Shown piece after piece: positions 1 through 10,852 of a stretch of DNA of 64,000 nt. Origin of the DNA: Azolla caroliniana (Eukaryota > Polypodiophyta); NCBI GenBank assembly GCA_043228905.1, contig JBHGNT010000015.1, positions 4,712,001 to 4,776,000 of the forward strand, written 5' to 3'. The position numbers and the translations under genes were made by a program. Numbering within the stretch: the first letter of the stretch is position 1; every line of letters starts with the position of its first letter. The notes under the pieces are model-generated. The model saw nothing but the letters and a program-made list of their open reading frames with translations, was not told the DNA's origin and searched no databases.

Positions 1-815
1 TAAATATATAAAAACTCCACCATTAAAATTGAAATGTGTGCAAATTGTCTTCCCAATGTAAAACAAAAAGCAAGAGATAATTCCAAAAACCGTTTCGTCT
101 AAGATTTGGGCTACCATGAAGATTTGAGCATACACAAAAAATCCAATTATTTTTGAAGATACTAGAAACTTCAACTTACACAAGTTTCAAAAATCACAAG
201 CTATGTAATGTTAATTTTGAAGACCGAAAACCTTTGACTATAAAGACCCAAAACCTAAAAATTAAAAACTGAATCCATACAAAAAACTCAAAGATCATGG
301 CCCTTGTGGGGAGGATGGCAAAACACAACCACAATTTTTGCAGCAATCAACATTTGATTCCCTTGAAGTCAAGGTCAAACCATCACAATGCAAACACCGA
401 GCCCTTGTTAGTCTCACATATTGACAACCACCTCTTAGCACGACGAGCAACTCTTTGTAGTCTTCCGACACGTGTTTTAGTCTTGTTTGGGGAGTTGCCA
501 ATAAGTTCTTGCAAGATTTCGAAGGTGGCACCTCTTTTCGCACGAATTTGCTGGTTCTAATTGGTTAAACATTCGGATGGTATATTGGAAGAAGGCAATG
601 CACGCATAGATGAGAAAATATGATTTCATAGATCTTCTATGAGTTGCCAACACTGCTCAACTTTAACCATGTTCATCGCTCTTGATCCTTGCTCAAGAAA
701 TTGAAGTGATTATATAGTTTGACATGTTTCTTACTTCATTTGTTCCCTTTCACCGACTTCTGCATTGAAAAACCTTAGATGCTCTATGTATATGTATACA
801 TATACATATAGATAT

Positions 816-866
<51 letters not shown>

Positions 867-1009
867 TGCAACCACCCGTGTGTCAAGCGGTAAGCAAACC
901 ACATCCAAGAGGGTGGAAAAGGGAGAAGTGGTTGTGACACATGACCGTGATCTTTAAGACATAAATTTGGTGAACACGACATGAAGTGTCACTAAGGGGA
1001 GTTTTGGAA
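1..1009. other. Left flank, no gene recognised
   Basis: AT-rich sequence. The open frames here are short and match no family I know. The only structured part is the microsatellite at 786-864. Confidence 0.5.
786..864. repeat. Compound TA/TACA/CA microsatellite
   Basis: Alternating TATG/TATA units pass into TACA and then an uninterrupted (CA)n run from about 832 to 864. Confidence 0.9.
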
Positions 1010-1236
1010 TTAAAGTTCGCCGCAACGGAGGTCAGAAAATTGAGAAGATGGGGAACAAGGGCTTCAACATAGAGATGACAAGTTTCATGATGATGATGAT
1101 GAGTCGTATGTTGTAGGAGTAGAGGTCGATGAACCAGATGGAAAGTGAATTAACACTCGCCATGTAGATGGTCATTGAGAGGATAAACAAATTCACCCGG
1201 TTCCTCGAGGTCTATGAATACGAAATGGCCAATAGA

Positions 1237-1286
1237 TGTCGAGACTTGAGAATAGGAGAGAGAAAGATAAGATGACGATAGAAGGT

Positions 1287-1331
<45 letters not shown>

Positions 1332-1689
1332 ACTAGAAATGGAAAGAGAGTTTATATTATAAGAGAGCAAGGATTACAAAGAGTAGGCTAAGGGGCTACA
1401 AACTGGTGTTGAATAGAATGAGTTGTGATGAATGAATAGACACCTATTTATAGGTCCTTATGGCGTATTCTAGAATGTTCTAGAATATTTTAGATATTTA
1501 TGATATTTAATATAATCATGGAATATCCTAGAATGTTCTAGAATACCCAAAATATCTTGTAATAACTAATAATACATTTATTATAACTATACATCATATA
1601 TGTTATTATAATGGTTAAAGGTCTAACATATAGACCAAGAAATCTTGGGCTCGAATCCTTGTAAGGCCAAAATGTATGTCTTCATGACA
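1237..1689 (-). repeat. Gypsy-1 3' LTR
   Basis: Pairs with 6510-6943. It carries an (AG)n run at 1291-1329 where the partner has (CA)n. Its right end holds the tRNA-like segment (1604-1669). The copy of the priming segment here (1409-1419) has three mismatches. Confidence 0.93.
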
Positions 1690-4600
1690 TTATCCCCCCT
1701 TTTTGACAACGACTTCCATGAGTTGGAAGACAAGATTTCGGACTTGGCTTATGGGGATATTTGTTGTGAAACGCAACATCCATTTCGGAGGCATTAGCAA
1801 AATTCTCGAGAGGTTCCCATGTTCGATCATTAGGTGTATATCCTAACCAGTCAACCAAATAATACAGTTTGTTGCGAACGATCTTGGAGTCAAGAATGGC
1901 AGCAACGTCATATTCGGAGCCATCCGAAACTTCTATTGGAGGTGGGGGAGATGTAAGACGACCTGGAATAGAGCTGGTTGTGTACGGCTGCAAAAGTGAA
2001 ACATGGAAGACCGGGTGAAGATGCATATGAGGGGGAAGATCAAGGCGAAAGGCCACATCATTGATCTTACCAGATATCACATATGGGCCAAAACATTGAT
2101 AATCCAATTTGCAACAAGGTTGGGTTGTTTTAATGCGACCTTGTAAAAGCCATACTTGATCTCCCACTTGAAACATAGTCGATGAATCACGTCGATGACG
2201 GTCGGAAACCTTCTTTTGAGTGTTTTGAGCATCACATAAATGGTGCAAAAGGATATCTTGAACTTCTTGGAGTCGGGTGAGCCGATCTTCAGCAACCGGG
2301 TTTGTCGGGAGTTCGAGATGTTCAACCATAGTCCAACGAGGATGGTACCCAATGTTTGCAAAAAATGTAGAATATCCAGTAGAAGAATGTTCTAAGTTGT
2401 TGTAAGCAAATTCCGCCAAATGTAATAGATCAACCCAATCATCTTGTTGATAGTTGACAAAACAATAAAGATATTGTTCTACTATTTGGTTGGTGCGCTC
2501 ACTCTGTTCGTTAGTTTCTGGATGGTAGCCGGAAGAGAGTTTGCAAGAAGTATGTAAGAGTTTGAACATGTGCCGCCAAAATTTTGAGATGAACTGGGGA
2601 CACCGATCACTAATAATATCATCAGGAAGACCATGATGCCGAAACACCTCTCGCATGAGTAACTCGGCTGTCTCTTGGCTTGTAATGGCCTTTGTGCAGG
2701 GAAGAAAATGTGCCATCTTGGTAAAACAATCTACTACCATGAGAATAGAATCAAAACCCTTGGAAGGTGGTAGATTCGTAATGAAGTCCAATGAAATAGA
2801 TTTCCATGGACTCTCAGGAATAGGCATTGGCTGTAATAAGCCATATGGATGATGTCGAGGTTTTTTGGATCGGCAACATGTATCACAACTACGAACATAA
2901 TCCGTAACAAAATGGCGAAGTCGTGCCGACCAATACCTTCGATAAATTAATGCCAAAGTCTTGTGGATGCCGAAATGTCCAACCATTGGTGTGTCATGAC
3001 ATTGTTGCAAGACTTGGAGTCGAGAAGGACCATCAGGCACATATAAGAGATTTTGTCGAAAAAAGTAAACCATCATGCCAATTGAACTGGTTGTCGTCTT
3101 GACGAGGATTTTGAGATTGTGAACAAGAAGCACGATCTGGGATAATATGGTTCAGAATGTCTTGGGTGAATTCATTAGTCTCAATATGCTCCCGAATGGA
3201 GTTCAGAAGACTTGAATCCTCGGGTGTGTCTATAGCATGAAATGCCATTAGTCGTAGACGGTTAGGACCCAAGAGGATTTGCTTCTGACTTTCCAATACG
3301 GCCTCTCCTGGTTGAAGTTCCATATATGAACGTTGAGATAAAGCATCTGCTTTTCCTTGTTGTGTCCCAGGGCGATATAGAATTACGAAATCAAAATGAG
3401 TTAAGAACTTCACCCAACGAGCTTGTCGACGACTCAAGACTCGAGCACTTTGGAAGTACGTTAGATTTTTGTGATCATTATAGACAATGATTTGTTGAGA
3501 TGAACCCTCCACAAAATGATGCCAATGTTGAAAAGAATCCACAATGGAAAGAGGCTCTTTGTTGTGAATCTCATAGTTGATTTCTGTAGCTTTGAATTTT
3601 CGTGAATGAAAAGCCACAAGGTGTAGTTGGTCATCATTGCTAATTTGGGATAATACGATCCTAGTGCGAAGTCAGATGCATCAGCTTCGAGTATAAATCA
3701 CCTCAATGGATCAACATGCATCAAAATTGGTGCGGATGTAAATTCTTTCTTTAATCATTCAAATGCAGAGTTTGCATTTATACTCCACACAAATGGTCGA
3801 TTCTTTTATGTCAGTTGAGTGAGGGGTAATACGATCTTTGAATAAGCTTTGATGAACTTGCGATAAAATTTTGCGAACCCCAAAAAACATTCTACATCTC
3901 GCACAGACTGTGGTGTTTGCCAATCCAAAACTATTTGAACCTTTGCTCGATCCATAGAGATGCCATGTGAAGAGACTATGTACCCCAAAAACTCCACTTG
4001 ATGCTGGTCGAAACTGCACTTCTCCAAATTTGCATAAGACCATATTCACACAACCATTGCAAAGCTTGTTGAACGTGTATATCATGATCCTCTTGAGTTT
4101 TTGAGTAGATCAAGATATCATCTAGGTAAACTATGACGAAAATATCGAGCAAATCTCGAAAAATGTCATTCGCCATATGTTTGAAAACTACTAGTGCATT
4201 CGTGAGACCAAATGGCATCACTGTATACTCAAAATGGCCATAGCGAGTACGGAAAGCAATCTTCCATTCATCCCCAGGACGAATTCGAACAAGATTGTAA
4301 GCACCTCGAAGATCTAACTTTGTGAAATACTTAGCTCCACTGAGGCGTTCCAGAAGGCTCGAAATCAATGGTAGAGAATATCAGTTTCAAATAGTTACTT
4401 TATTCAATCCTCGATAATCCACGACCAGACGAAGCGAACCATCTTTCTTCTTAATGAAAAATATGGGTGCGCCGGTAGGAGATCTTGAATGCTGGATAAA
4501 CCCATTCGCCAAGTTCTCATCGATATATTCCCGAAGAACCTCTAGCTCCGAGGGAAAAAGGTTATAAATTGGCCCCCATGGAGGCTCTTTTCCGGGCTGC

Positions 4601-5290
4601 AAATCAATTGGGCAATCATATGGTCGATGCTCTGGTAGTCTATTGGCCTTCACCTTATCAAACACATCGGAGAATTCTATATATTTCTTTGGTAGTTGGA
4701 TCCCCGATTCTTGTGAGCTCCATGTGGGAGTTGCTAAAACTGCGAACACCAACATGTCTTCCTTCCATCCTTCCTCACGTAACTGACGTATAGAGATTGT
4801 CGAAATCTTTTCGAATGTCATATCCTTTGTTGGAGTTTTAAGAGACTCAGATTGTATTGTGACCTCTTCAATGGTTCTTTTTCTCCAATCAATAGTTGGG
4901 TTATGTAGCTCAAACCATGGAAGACCAAGAACTAGGGAGTGATCTGGACTACTAATGATGTTAATTGAGATGACACTAGCCAAATTGCCTAGGACTACAC
5001 GAATTGGTTTAGACTCTTCAACTATATCACTTGATGCTATGGGGCGTCCATCAATGACTCCGATATACACTGGGCTTGGGAGCTTATGCAACTGAATATT
5101 ATGCATTACATCAAACTTATGATCCATGAAACAAGAGTTGTCTCCAGAGTCTAAGAGGGTAGAAGCTGGGACTCGATGGCACCTAGATGTGTTAAGCTCA
5201 ACTTGTGCAGAGAAAACTCAACTAACTTGACCAGGTGAAATGGAACCACAACTAGGGACAGACGTTACATGCCTAGGGTTGTCCAACCAA
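1682..5290 (-). pseudogene. Gypsy-1 pol (protease, RT, RNase H, integrase, chromodomain)
   Basis: The polyprotein would supply protease, reverse transcriptase/RNase H and integrase. Visible in order on the minus strand: protease DSGDNSCF (about 5125-5150, usual A changed to D); RT from [21 protein letters not shown] through DLRGAYN to the YLDD catalytic motif; RNase H (LVAFHSRKF, DHKNLTYF) around 3450-3620; integrase H/C zinc region, then D..D..E with SDRCPQF (usual G is C) and NEQSERTNQ; and a chromodomain (LYYLVDWLGY, RTWEPLENF) near 1760-1890. Defects include a stop in the gag-protease linker, two stops in KVTI*N*YSLPL near 4385, and frameshifts around 3620 and 4000. The last frame runs through the polypurine tract and takes its stop codon from the LTR. 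Confidence 0.9.
1690..1703 (-). other. Gypsy-1 polypurine tract
   Basis: On the minus strand this is a purine run with six G abutting the 3' LTR, the expected primer for plus-strand DNA synthesis. Confidence 0.85.
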
Positions 5291-5312
5291 ATGGTTTCGA
5301 TTTTGGCCGAAC

Positions 5313-6431
5313 TTACTCGTTTAACACATCATCTAATTGGCTCAAGACATCAAATGTATTTTTATGACAGGAACTATTAGGCCTACTTGGTTTATGAGAA
5401 GGCGGGGCAGAAATCGAGATGGGATTGTCATGAGCATTTACTTGGTTAACTTGTCGTCGTGGTTTATGTGGACAATTCACAACAATATGCCTTGGACCAC
5501 CACAATAGACGCATATACGATTCGCTCGCCATTGTTGCTTTTCAGCATCCGATAATGGTCCTCGACATCGTGTTGTCTCGATTTCCATTGGAGTAGGGCC
5601 TTCCAACACACTTGACTTTGATACTTGGGGTGAAGTTGCGACCACCGAAGCATATGTTTCTATTGGTCGGAAGCGTAACATTTGTTGGCGCTCAGAACGC
5701 CGCTCAAATAAGCGATCGTCACATCGCACAACCCGACTTACTACTTCAGTAAGATATTTTGGATCATCATGGAAGGTAAGAAGTAAATCCTTCACATCAT
5801 TGCGCAGACCTTGATGAAATTGGTCCATTAACGTTGCCTTGTCCCATGGAATATCACATGCTAGAAGGCGAAAATCTGTAGCATAAGCGGAAGCAGGAGG
5901 ATCTCCTTGTTGTAATCGCCGAATTTTGTTTATTATGGTCCCCATACTATCGGTGTCTTCAAAGTTGGCTTGGAACTCATTAATAAACCCTTCAAAATCT
6001 TCTAATAATGGTGAGTGCTTCTCTAGGAGTGGTGCAAACCATGCTAATGCGGTACCCGTTAACAAGGTACCAGCTAGTCCCACATGAGCAACATCAGTTG
6101 GGTAATGGCTAGGATGAAATTTAATCACAAGCCGTACCTGATTTAAAAATCCACGAAATTGAGACCTTGTACCGTCAAACTTGGACGACAGACTAATCTT
6201 GGGTTCCTTCAGTGAGGTTTGAACTTCCACTGCTTGTCGTTGCAATAGAGTAGTCTCCAATTGATGCACCCGTTGAGATAATTCTTCATATTATTGTACT
6301 TTCTCAGCACTTACTTGTTGTAGGCCTCCCAACAATCTTTCATTTTCATGCTCCAGTGCCACAAATTTCGTTGTTAGCATGTCGAGCTCGGAGAGAACAT
6401 GCATATATTCTTGCTTGTTGACGGACTCCAT
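5313..6431 (-). pseudogene. Gypsy-1 gag with one internal stop
   Basis: Capsid/nucleocapsid protein of the element. The ATG at 6431-6429 opens MESVNKQEYMHVLSELD, a heptad-like N-terminus. A TAA follows at codon 47 (6293-6291), after which the same frame continues to 5313. The central retrotransposon gag region (SQFRGFLNQVRLVI, LTGTALAWFAPL) is followed by a CCHC knuckle, CVYCGGPRHIVVNC. I chose this ATG because Gypsy-2 starts at the equivalent place (MATVSAQEYQ). Confidence 0.85.
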
Positions 6432-6496
6432 AGTTACGAGAGAAAATTGCTAGATTTGCTTGAATAAGGTTAAGATAAGAAGAACAATAGAGAGAT

Positions 6497-6507
6497 ATTT
6501 GGTTCAA
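6497..6507 (-). other. Gypsy-1 candidate self-primer binding site
   Basis: On the minus strand this reads TTGAACCAAAT, two bases inside the 5' LTR edge, where a tRNA primer site would normally be. It pairs with LTR bases 6672-6682 (ATTCGGTTCAA on the minus strand) at 10 of 11 positions. No TGG-type site is present. Confidence 0.6.
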
Positions 6508-6509
6508 AC

Positions 6510-6943
6510 TGTCGAGACTTGAGAATAGGAGAGAGAAAGATAAGATGACGATAGAAGGTATACACACACAAACACACACACACACAAAGACAACACTAGA
6601 AATGGAAAGAGAGTTTATATTATAAGAGAGCAAGGATTACAAAGAGTAGGCTAAGGGGCTACAAACTTGTGTTGAACCGAATGAGTTGTGATGAATGAAT
6701 AGACACCTATTTATAGGTCCTTATGGAATATTCTAGAATGTTCTAGAATATTTTAGATATTTAATATAATCATGGAATATCCTAGAATGTTCTAGAATAC
6801 TCTAAATATCTTGTAATAACTAATAATACATTTATTATAACTATATATCATATATGTTATTATAATGGTTAAAGGTCTAACATATAGACCAAGACGTCTT
6901 GGGCTCAAATCCTTGTAAGGCCAAAATGTATGTCTTCATGACA
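6510..6943 (-). repeat. Gypsy-1 5' LTR
   Basis: Pairs with 1237-1689. It contains the TATA box at 6709-6715, a (CA)n run near 6571-6592, and the tRNA-like segment 6858-6923 with an anticodon-arm-like hairpin at 6874-6890. Confidence 0.93.
6682..6715 (-). promoter_or_regulatory. Gypsy-1 TATA box and predicted transcript start
   Basis: TATAAAT on the minus strand begins at 6715. The base at 6682, 33 nt downstream, is where the primer-complementary segment starts, so it is the predicted RNA 5' end. The spacing is the same as in Gypsy-2. Confidence 0.6.
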
Positions 6944-6948
6944 ATAGA

Positions 6949-7779
6949 GAGGCAACCGAGTTACAGACAAACTTGATGTCTGAGCGAGGGTAATGAAACT
7001 ACAAGAGAAGTTTCGTGAAGAATAGATTGGGTTCCCTCAAGCATTGCTCGATGAATAAATGCTAGACTACGGAACCTGATTGTCTTGAAGAAAAGCTTTC
7101 TTGAGTGGTCCGACAAAGGGGGTAAAGGACTCTTAGTCTCAAAGTTACTGAGGGAATTTGAGGAGAGATACAATGAGCCCTCAGTAAGGGACCAAGAACT
7201 ATTACAATCAAGAAGGTGGATTTATTTTTCTAAATGGCAGATAAATTTTTCCAGAAACATCTAGCCAGTCTTCTAAAGGATCGGAAAACATGACTGATTT
7301 AGTGTCTGACTAGGTGAAGGTGCTAGAGGCTTATTGAATACTTAGAAGGAGGGCGTTTAGAATAGAGGATGACTATGATGGTAAGAAGAAGAAGACTACT
7401 AGAGAATATCCAAAACAAGAATCAAGAACCTAAGAGATTGCGAGCAAAGAAAAGGCGCATCGATAAGGCTAATAAAGGGAATTACAAGGAATTACAACTC
7501 AAGTTCGCGAAGCTTGAGAAGTGTGAAACCTTGGCTATCAAGCTGAAGCCCGACGAGGGAGAAAAGAGTGAATATGTCCGCCGCAATTGCATATGGTGCG
7601 ATAACACGGAGCACCTAAAAAAGGATTGTCAGAGTCACAAGGATGCATTGGAAAGAAACATTATCTTCAACCAAAATGGGAGAATCCACTCCTTTGAGAC
7701 CTCACAACCCCTAAAGTCCAACTTCGACAAAGGTGGGATGAAGAAGTTTATGGAGGATGTAGGGTTGAAGAATGTATAG
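6949..7779 (+). pseudogene. Element Z gag fragment with zinc knuckle
   Basis: The first part (about 7100-7370) contains gag-like text (EFEERYNEPSVRDQELL) broken by stops. The part from 7369 to 7779 is an open frame of 136 codons ending in TAG, rich in Lys and Arg, with a CX2CX4HX4C retroviral-type knuckle (CIWCDNTEHLKKDC, about 7588-7629) followed by FNQNGRIHS and FDKGGMKKFMEDVG. I read this as the gag C-terminus of Z, not as a host zinc-finger gene, because the flanks are retroelement remnants in the same frame direction. Confidence 0.5.
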
Positions 7780-8723
7780 GCAATGCACTTTTGGACAACC
7801 TCTAGAATAAAGGTTGGTGATCCCCAAATTGGATTAGGATTGTGGAGAAAGGTAATTGTGAAGTCAATTTTTGCTCATAAGAAAAGACCATGGCAAATAC
7901 ATCGGATGCTAAGGTGTATAAGAATAAAGCACAATATGAAAGGTTCAAGAGTTAAAAGACGAATGAAATTGAAAGGATATGAAGTTAGCGGTGTTTTCCA
8001 AAAGTAGAAAAAGCAGGAAAAAAGATAAAAGAAAAAAACGCATAAAAAAGGCAGAAAAAGCAAGGTAGAGAAAAAAGCTCGTAACTTCTTCATCTCATAT
8101 CCAAATTTCAAAAGAAAAGATTTGTAAGAAATTTGGATGACAAACCAGAAATAATGATATGAAAAACACATCACAAAAACTCGAGGATATGTAGAAAGAA
8201 AAGAAAAGAAAAAAGCAAGAATAACGCAACTAAAAACCTATAAATATGAGGGTATTCTTAGCAATTGGGAGAGACAAAGGGAGGAATAGAATATCTACAA
8301 GAAGAAGCGAGGAAGAATAAGAAGATTAGAAGAAGTGAGAAGAAGATTAGTTGAAGAAAGAGAGAAGAAGGAAAGACTATTTTGGCTAATAGTATATTGA
8401 AGTAGTTATTTGGGGTTGTTACTTTTGGAGTCTAAGAGGATTGTATTGTTTTCGTAATAGTATATTGAAGTATTCTTTTCTCTTCTTCTTCTCTTCTCTA
8501 TCTTTTTTCTTTCTCTCATCATCACTAATCAAGTCAGATAATGAAAAGGGAGTCCAACTGTAGGACTTATTCAAGGCTGGTGATGAGATAAGGAGTAGTA
8601 CTGGGTGGAATGACACATTAGATTCACTAACAACGATCACCAAGATAGCAAGAGTTAACACCCACTAGCAAGGTGTAAGTTGAAGAAAAAAGAAGAAGCA
8701 GGTCCATCAAGAAGACACAATAA
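7780..8723. other. Purine-rich stretch inside element Z, no domain recognised
   Basis: About 0.95 kb rich in A and G (many GAAGAA and AAAGAAAA runs). No coding motif is identifiable on either strand. It could be decayed linker of Z or a later insertion. Confidence 0.4.
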
Positions 8724-8976
8724 TTGAGAATAAAAAAGATGAGAAATGAAATGAACTATTACGGAGGCAATGGAGGAAGACCAAGGGAAGTAGAAGTTCT
8801 GCCCATAATTCAAACATCCACTGACCTAAAAAAGGTGTTAGGATCTAGGATTCTCAATGCGAAATTCGAGTTGACACTTCGAGAAGCCCTGAGGATCACA
8901 AAGGAGTTCCACGAAGTGATCATCGACGCAATCCAAAGAAAGAGAGTTTGGTTAAAGAAATGGGTAGTGTAAATAT
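8724..8976 (+). pseudogene. Element Z gag-protease linker fragment
   Basis: An 82-codon frame with PIIQTSTDLKKVLGSRILNA and LREALRITKEFHEVI, which resembles the linker before protease in Gypsy elements of mosses, ferns and fungi. It is cut off where the LTR of Copia G starts at 8977. Confidence 0.4.
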
Positions 8977-9283
8977 TGTTGGCATAAAAGGCCGACTCAA
9001 CCCAAATATTGTAGCTCTACTATGAACATGTCCTCACAATTAGGGCTAAGTTACCCTAACTATATATGAGAGACTGTGTATTATAAATTATATGTTTGGT
9101 GGTGAATGTAAAAATCTTTTTGAGCTAAATGTCTCTCATTCTCTCTCATTCTGTAACTGTTAGTTCTACTTGTTCTCCTTTGTAACAATACATGAGCATC
9201 CTTCTTTCTAGCTATCTATGTTGTCTTACTTTCAACTCAAACATAGGTCCTCAAACAAGATCCAGAAACATCAACATTCAACA
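8977..9283 (+). repeat. Element G 5' LTR
   Basis: Begins with TGTTGGCATAAAAGGCCGAC, close to the start of the G2 LTR. The U5 part differs from G2, so they are related but distinct families. Confidence 0.75.
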
Positions 9284-9512
9284 TTTGGTATTAGAGTGAT
9301 TTGCAGTTCAACAACAACATCAGAATAAACCCAAGAAGAGAGAATTGGCTGAAGCAAAAGACAAGGTCAACAAATCTCACTTCCAACAAAGATGTCTTTA
9401 ACATCTGGCACAATGTGGAAATCGGGAAGTTTGATGGCAAATTTTCGCTATGGAAGGAGATGATGTAGGATGTCCTCATCATCTGGTGACAAGTTGAAGC
9501 AATACGGCATAG
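8977..9512 (+). mobile_element. Element G: 5' end of a Copia element
   Basis: The LTR (8977-9283, TGTTGG...TCAACA) is followed by a primer site TGGTATTAGAGT (9286-9297, two transitions from the tRNA-iMet consensus) and the start of gag (ATG at 9392, then VEIGKFDGKFSLWKEMM in a shifted frame with TAG after MM). Copia A begins in this gag at 9513. The gag is the same kind as in G2 (54836 leftward), which shares even the stop after MM. The rest of G is not found beyond A. Confidence 0.75.
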
Positions 9513-9567
9513 TGTAAAGAATTGATGGTGATTCTTGTGTAGCGGAATAGGTTAGAGATGTGTATTA

Positions 9568-9626
<59 letters not shown>

Positions 9627-10033
9627 CACAAGATAGATTAGAAAATACTCAAGAAGATTGTATATTACAAAGGAGATTAACCGACATATTACAAAGTAAG
9701 AGAAGAGTGCTTTATATAGTCACTCTCTCTCTTCATTAACTACTGAAGCTCATGAGTCATTGGGAATGTGGAAACTCATTAGTTATGTGTCATAGAATAT
9801 GATTCTATGACACATAGTTAATGTGTAAAGTGTAGTGGTGTGACTTTTGACCTTTGAGTGTTCATACATTCTCAAGGGTGTGTTCACACACTAGGCTAGG
9901 TTGATCTTGATTATCAACACGCCCCATCAAGCTCAACTTTGGTCAGCTTGTCCGCTTCGGCTGGTACCTGGTTCGGACGGTATTCGGTTCTCTCTTGTTT
10001 GGTGTCTGCTTCGGCTGATACCCGGTTCAAACA
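9513..10033 (-). repeat. Element A 3' LTR
   Basis: TGTAAAGA...TCAAACA, with a (GT)n(GA)n run at about 9567-9623. The adjoining TACTCCCCCTCAA (10034-10046) is the polypurine tract on the minus strand. Confidence 0.85.
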
Positions 10034-10852
10034 TACTCCCCCTCAAGCTTGGCAAGTCAAGGATCATCAATCCAAGGTCTGACATGAATTGCCGAAGATT
10101 GTCGGCTCCTAGGGATTTGGTGAAGATGTCGATTGTCTGAAGATTCGTGCTGATGTGTTGAAGGTCAACATCTCCAACCTGAATGCGCTCTCGAATGAAG
10201 TGATAGTGCACTTCGACATGCAACCACCGCCGCGCCCTGTATTCGGCCTCTATGCTCGAAAGAGCAACGGTTAGTTGTTTCTTGCTATTCCAGGAGATGG
10301 CTCCACTTTCGAGGGAGAAGACGAAACCAGAGGTTGATCGTTGATCGGCTTTGTAGCCGACCAAGTTGGCATCTGTGTACCCTTTGAGTTGAATTGGTGT
10401 GACCGACTTATAGAGAATGCCATAGTCCATTGTTCCACTCACGTATCGTAGCACTTGCTTAGCACAATCCGAATGGATATCTCGTGGATTTGCATGAATT
10501 GGCTAAGGAGGCCAACCGGATAGTTTACGCCGGGTCGAGTGATCGTGAGGTAGATGAGGCTCCCAATTAGTTGTCAATACTGAGTCGCTGCACACTCTGT
10601 GGTCCCAGAGTCGGCATCCAGTTTGAGGTTTTGATCGAGAGGGGTTGGCATAGATTTGCACTCCGTCATCCCGAACTTGTATAACTAGTTGAGTATGTAG
10701 TGCCGTTGAGAGATCATTACTCCGGTTGGAGTCCGGATTACCTCAATGCCAAGGAAGTAATGGAGCTCTTTCATATCCGTTATCTCGAATTTGTTGGAGA
10801 GGAGGAACTTGACCTTGTTGATGTCGACAAGATGCTCACCTCCGATGACCAG
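10034..10852 (-). pseudogene. Element A pol, RT C-terminus and RNase H
   Basis: Copia RNase H is readable as LKGYTDANLVGYKADQRSTS, SGAISWNSKKQLTVALSSIE and AEYRA (catalytic D and E present), then DIFTKSLG. Upstream (10500-10852) RT C-terminal remnants carry stops and end at the B insertion, immediately after the YVDD motif whose left half lies at 16079. The frame runs on into the 3' LTR. Confidence 0.85.

Larger units (their letters stand above)
1237..6943 (-). mobile_element. Gypsy-1: full-length chromovirus, inactive
   Basis: Complete Ty3/Gypsy element with LTRs of 453 bp (left, its 3' LTR) and 434 bp (right, its 5' LTR), TGTC...GACA ends and a perfect 5-bp TSD, ATAGA (1232-1236 and 6944-6948). 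Domain order on the minus strand is gag, protease, RT, RNase H, integrase, chromodomain, which defines a chromovirus. Several in-frame stops and frameshifts make it non-autonomous. It lacks a tRNA-type primer site and instead has a self-complementary one (see 6497-6507). Confidence 0.93.
1010..8976 (+). mobile_element. Element Z: decayed Ty3/Gypsy-like element, host of Gypsy-1 and G
   Basis: This is the outermost layer of the nest. The frame reading ...EYEMAN before 1236 continues as R-E-A-T-E-L after 6948 once Gypsy-1 and one copy of its ATAGA duplication are removed, so Gypsy-1 interrupted a gag-like frame. Downstream come the gag-like phrase EFEERYNEPSVRDQELL, a CCHC knuckle, and a segment (8724-8972) like the gag-to-protease linker of Gypsy elements of non-seed plants and fungi. 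Stops and frameshifts are frequent. No LTRs are visible. The 3' part is lost where Copia G begins at 8977. The family placement is an inference from motif memory. Confidence 0.4.

Noticed and set aside
7369-7779. Host CCHC zinc-finger gene
   Set aside because: The knuckle spacing is retroviral, the frame lies in line with decayed gag sequence, and there is no sign of exons or a start context.
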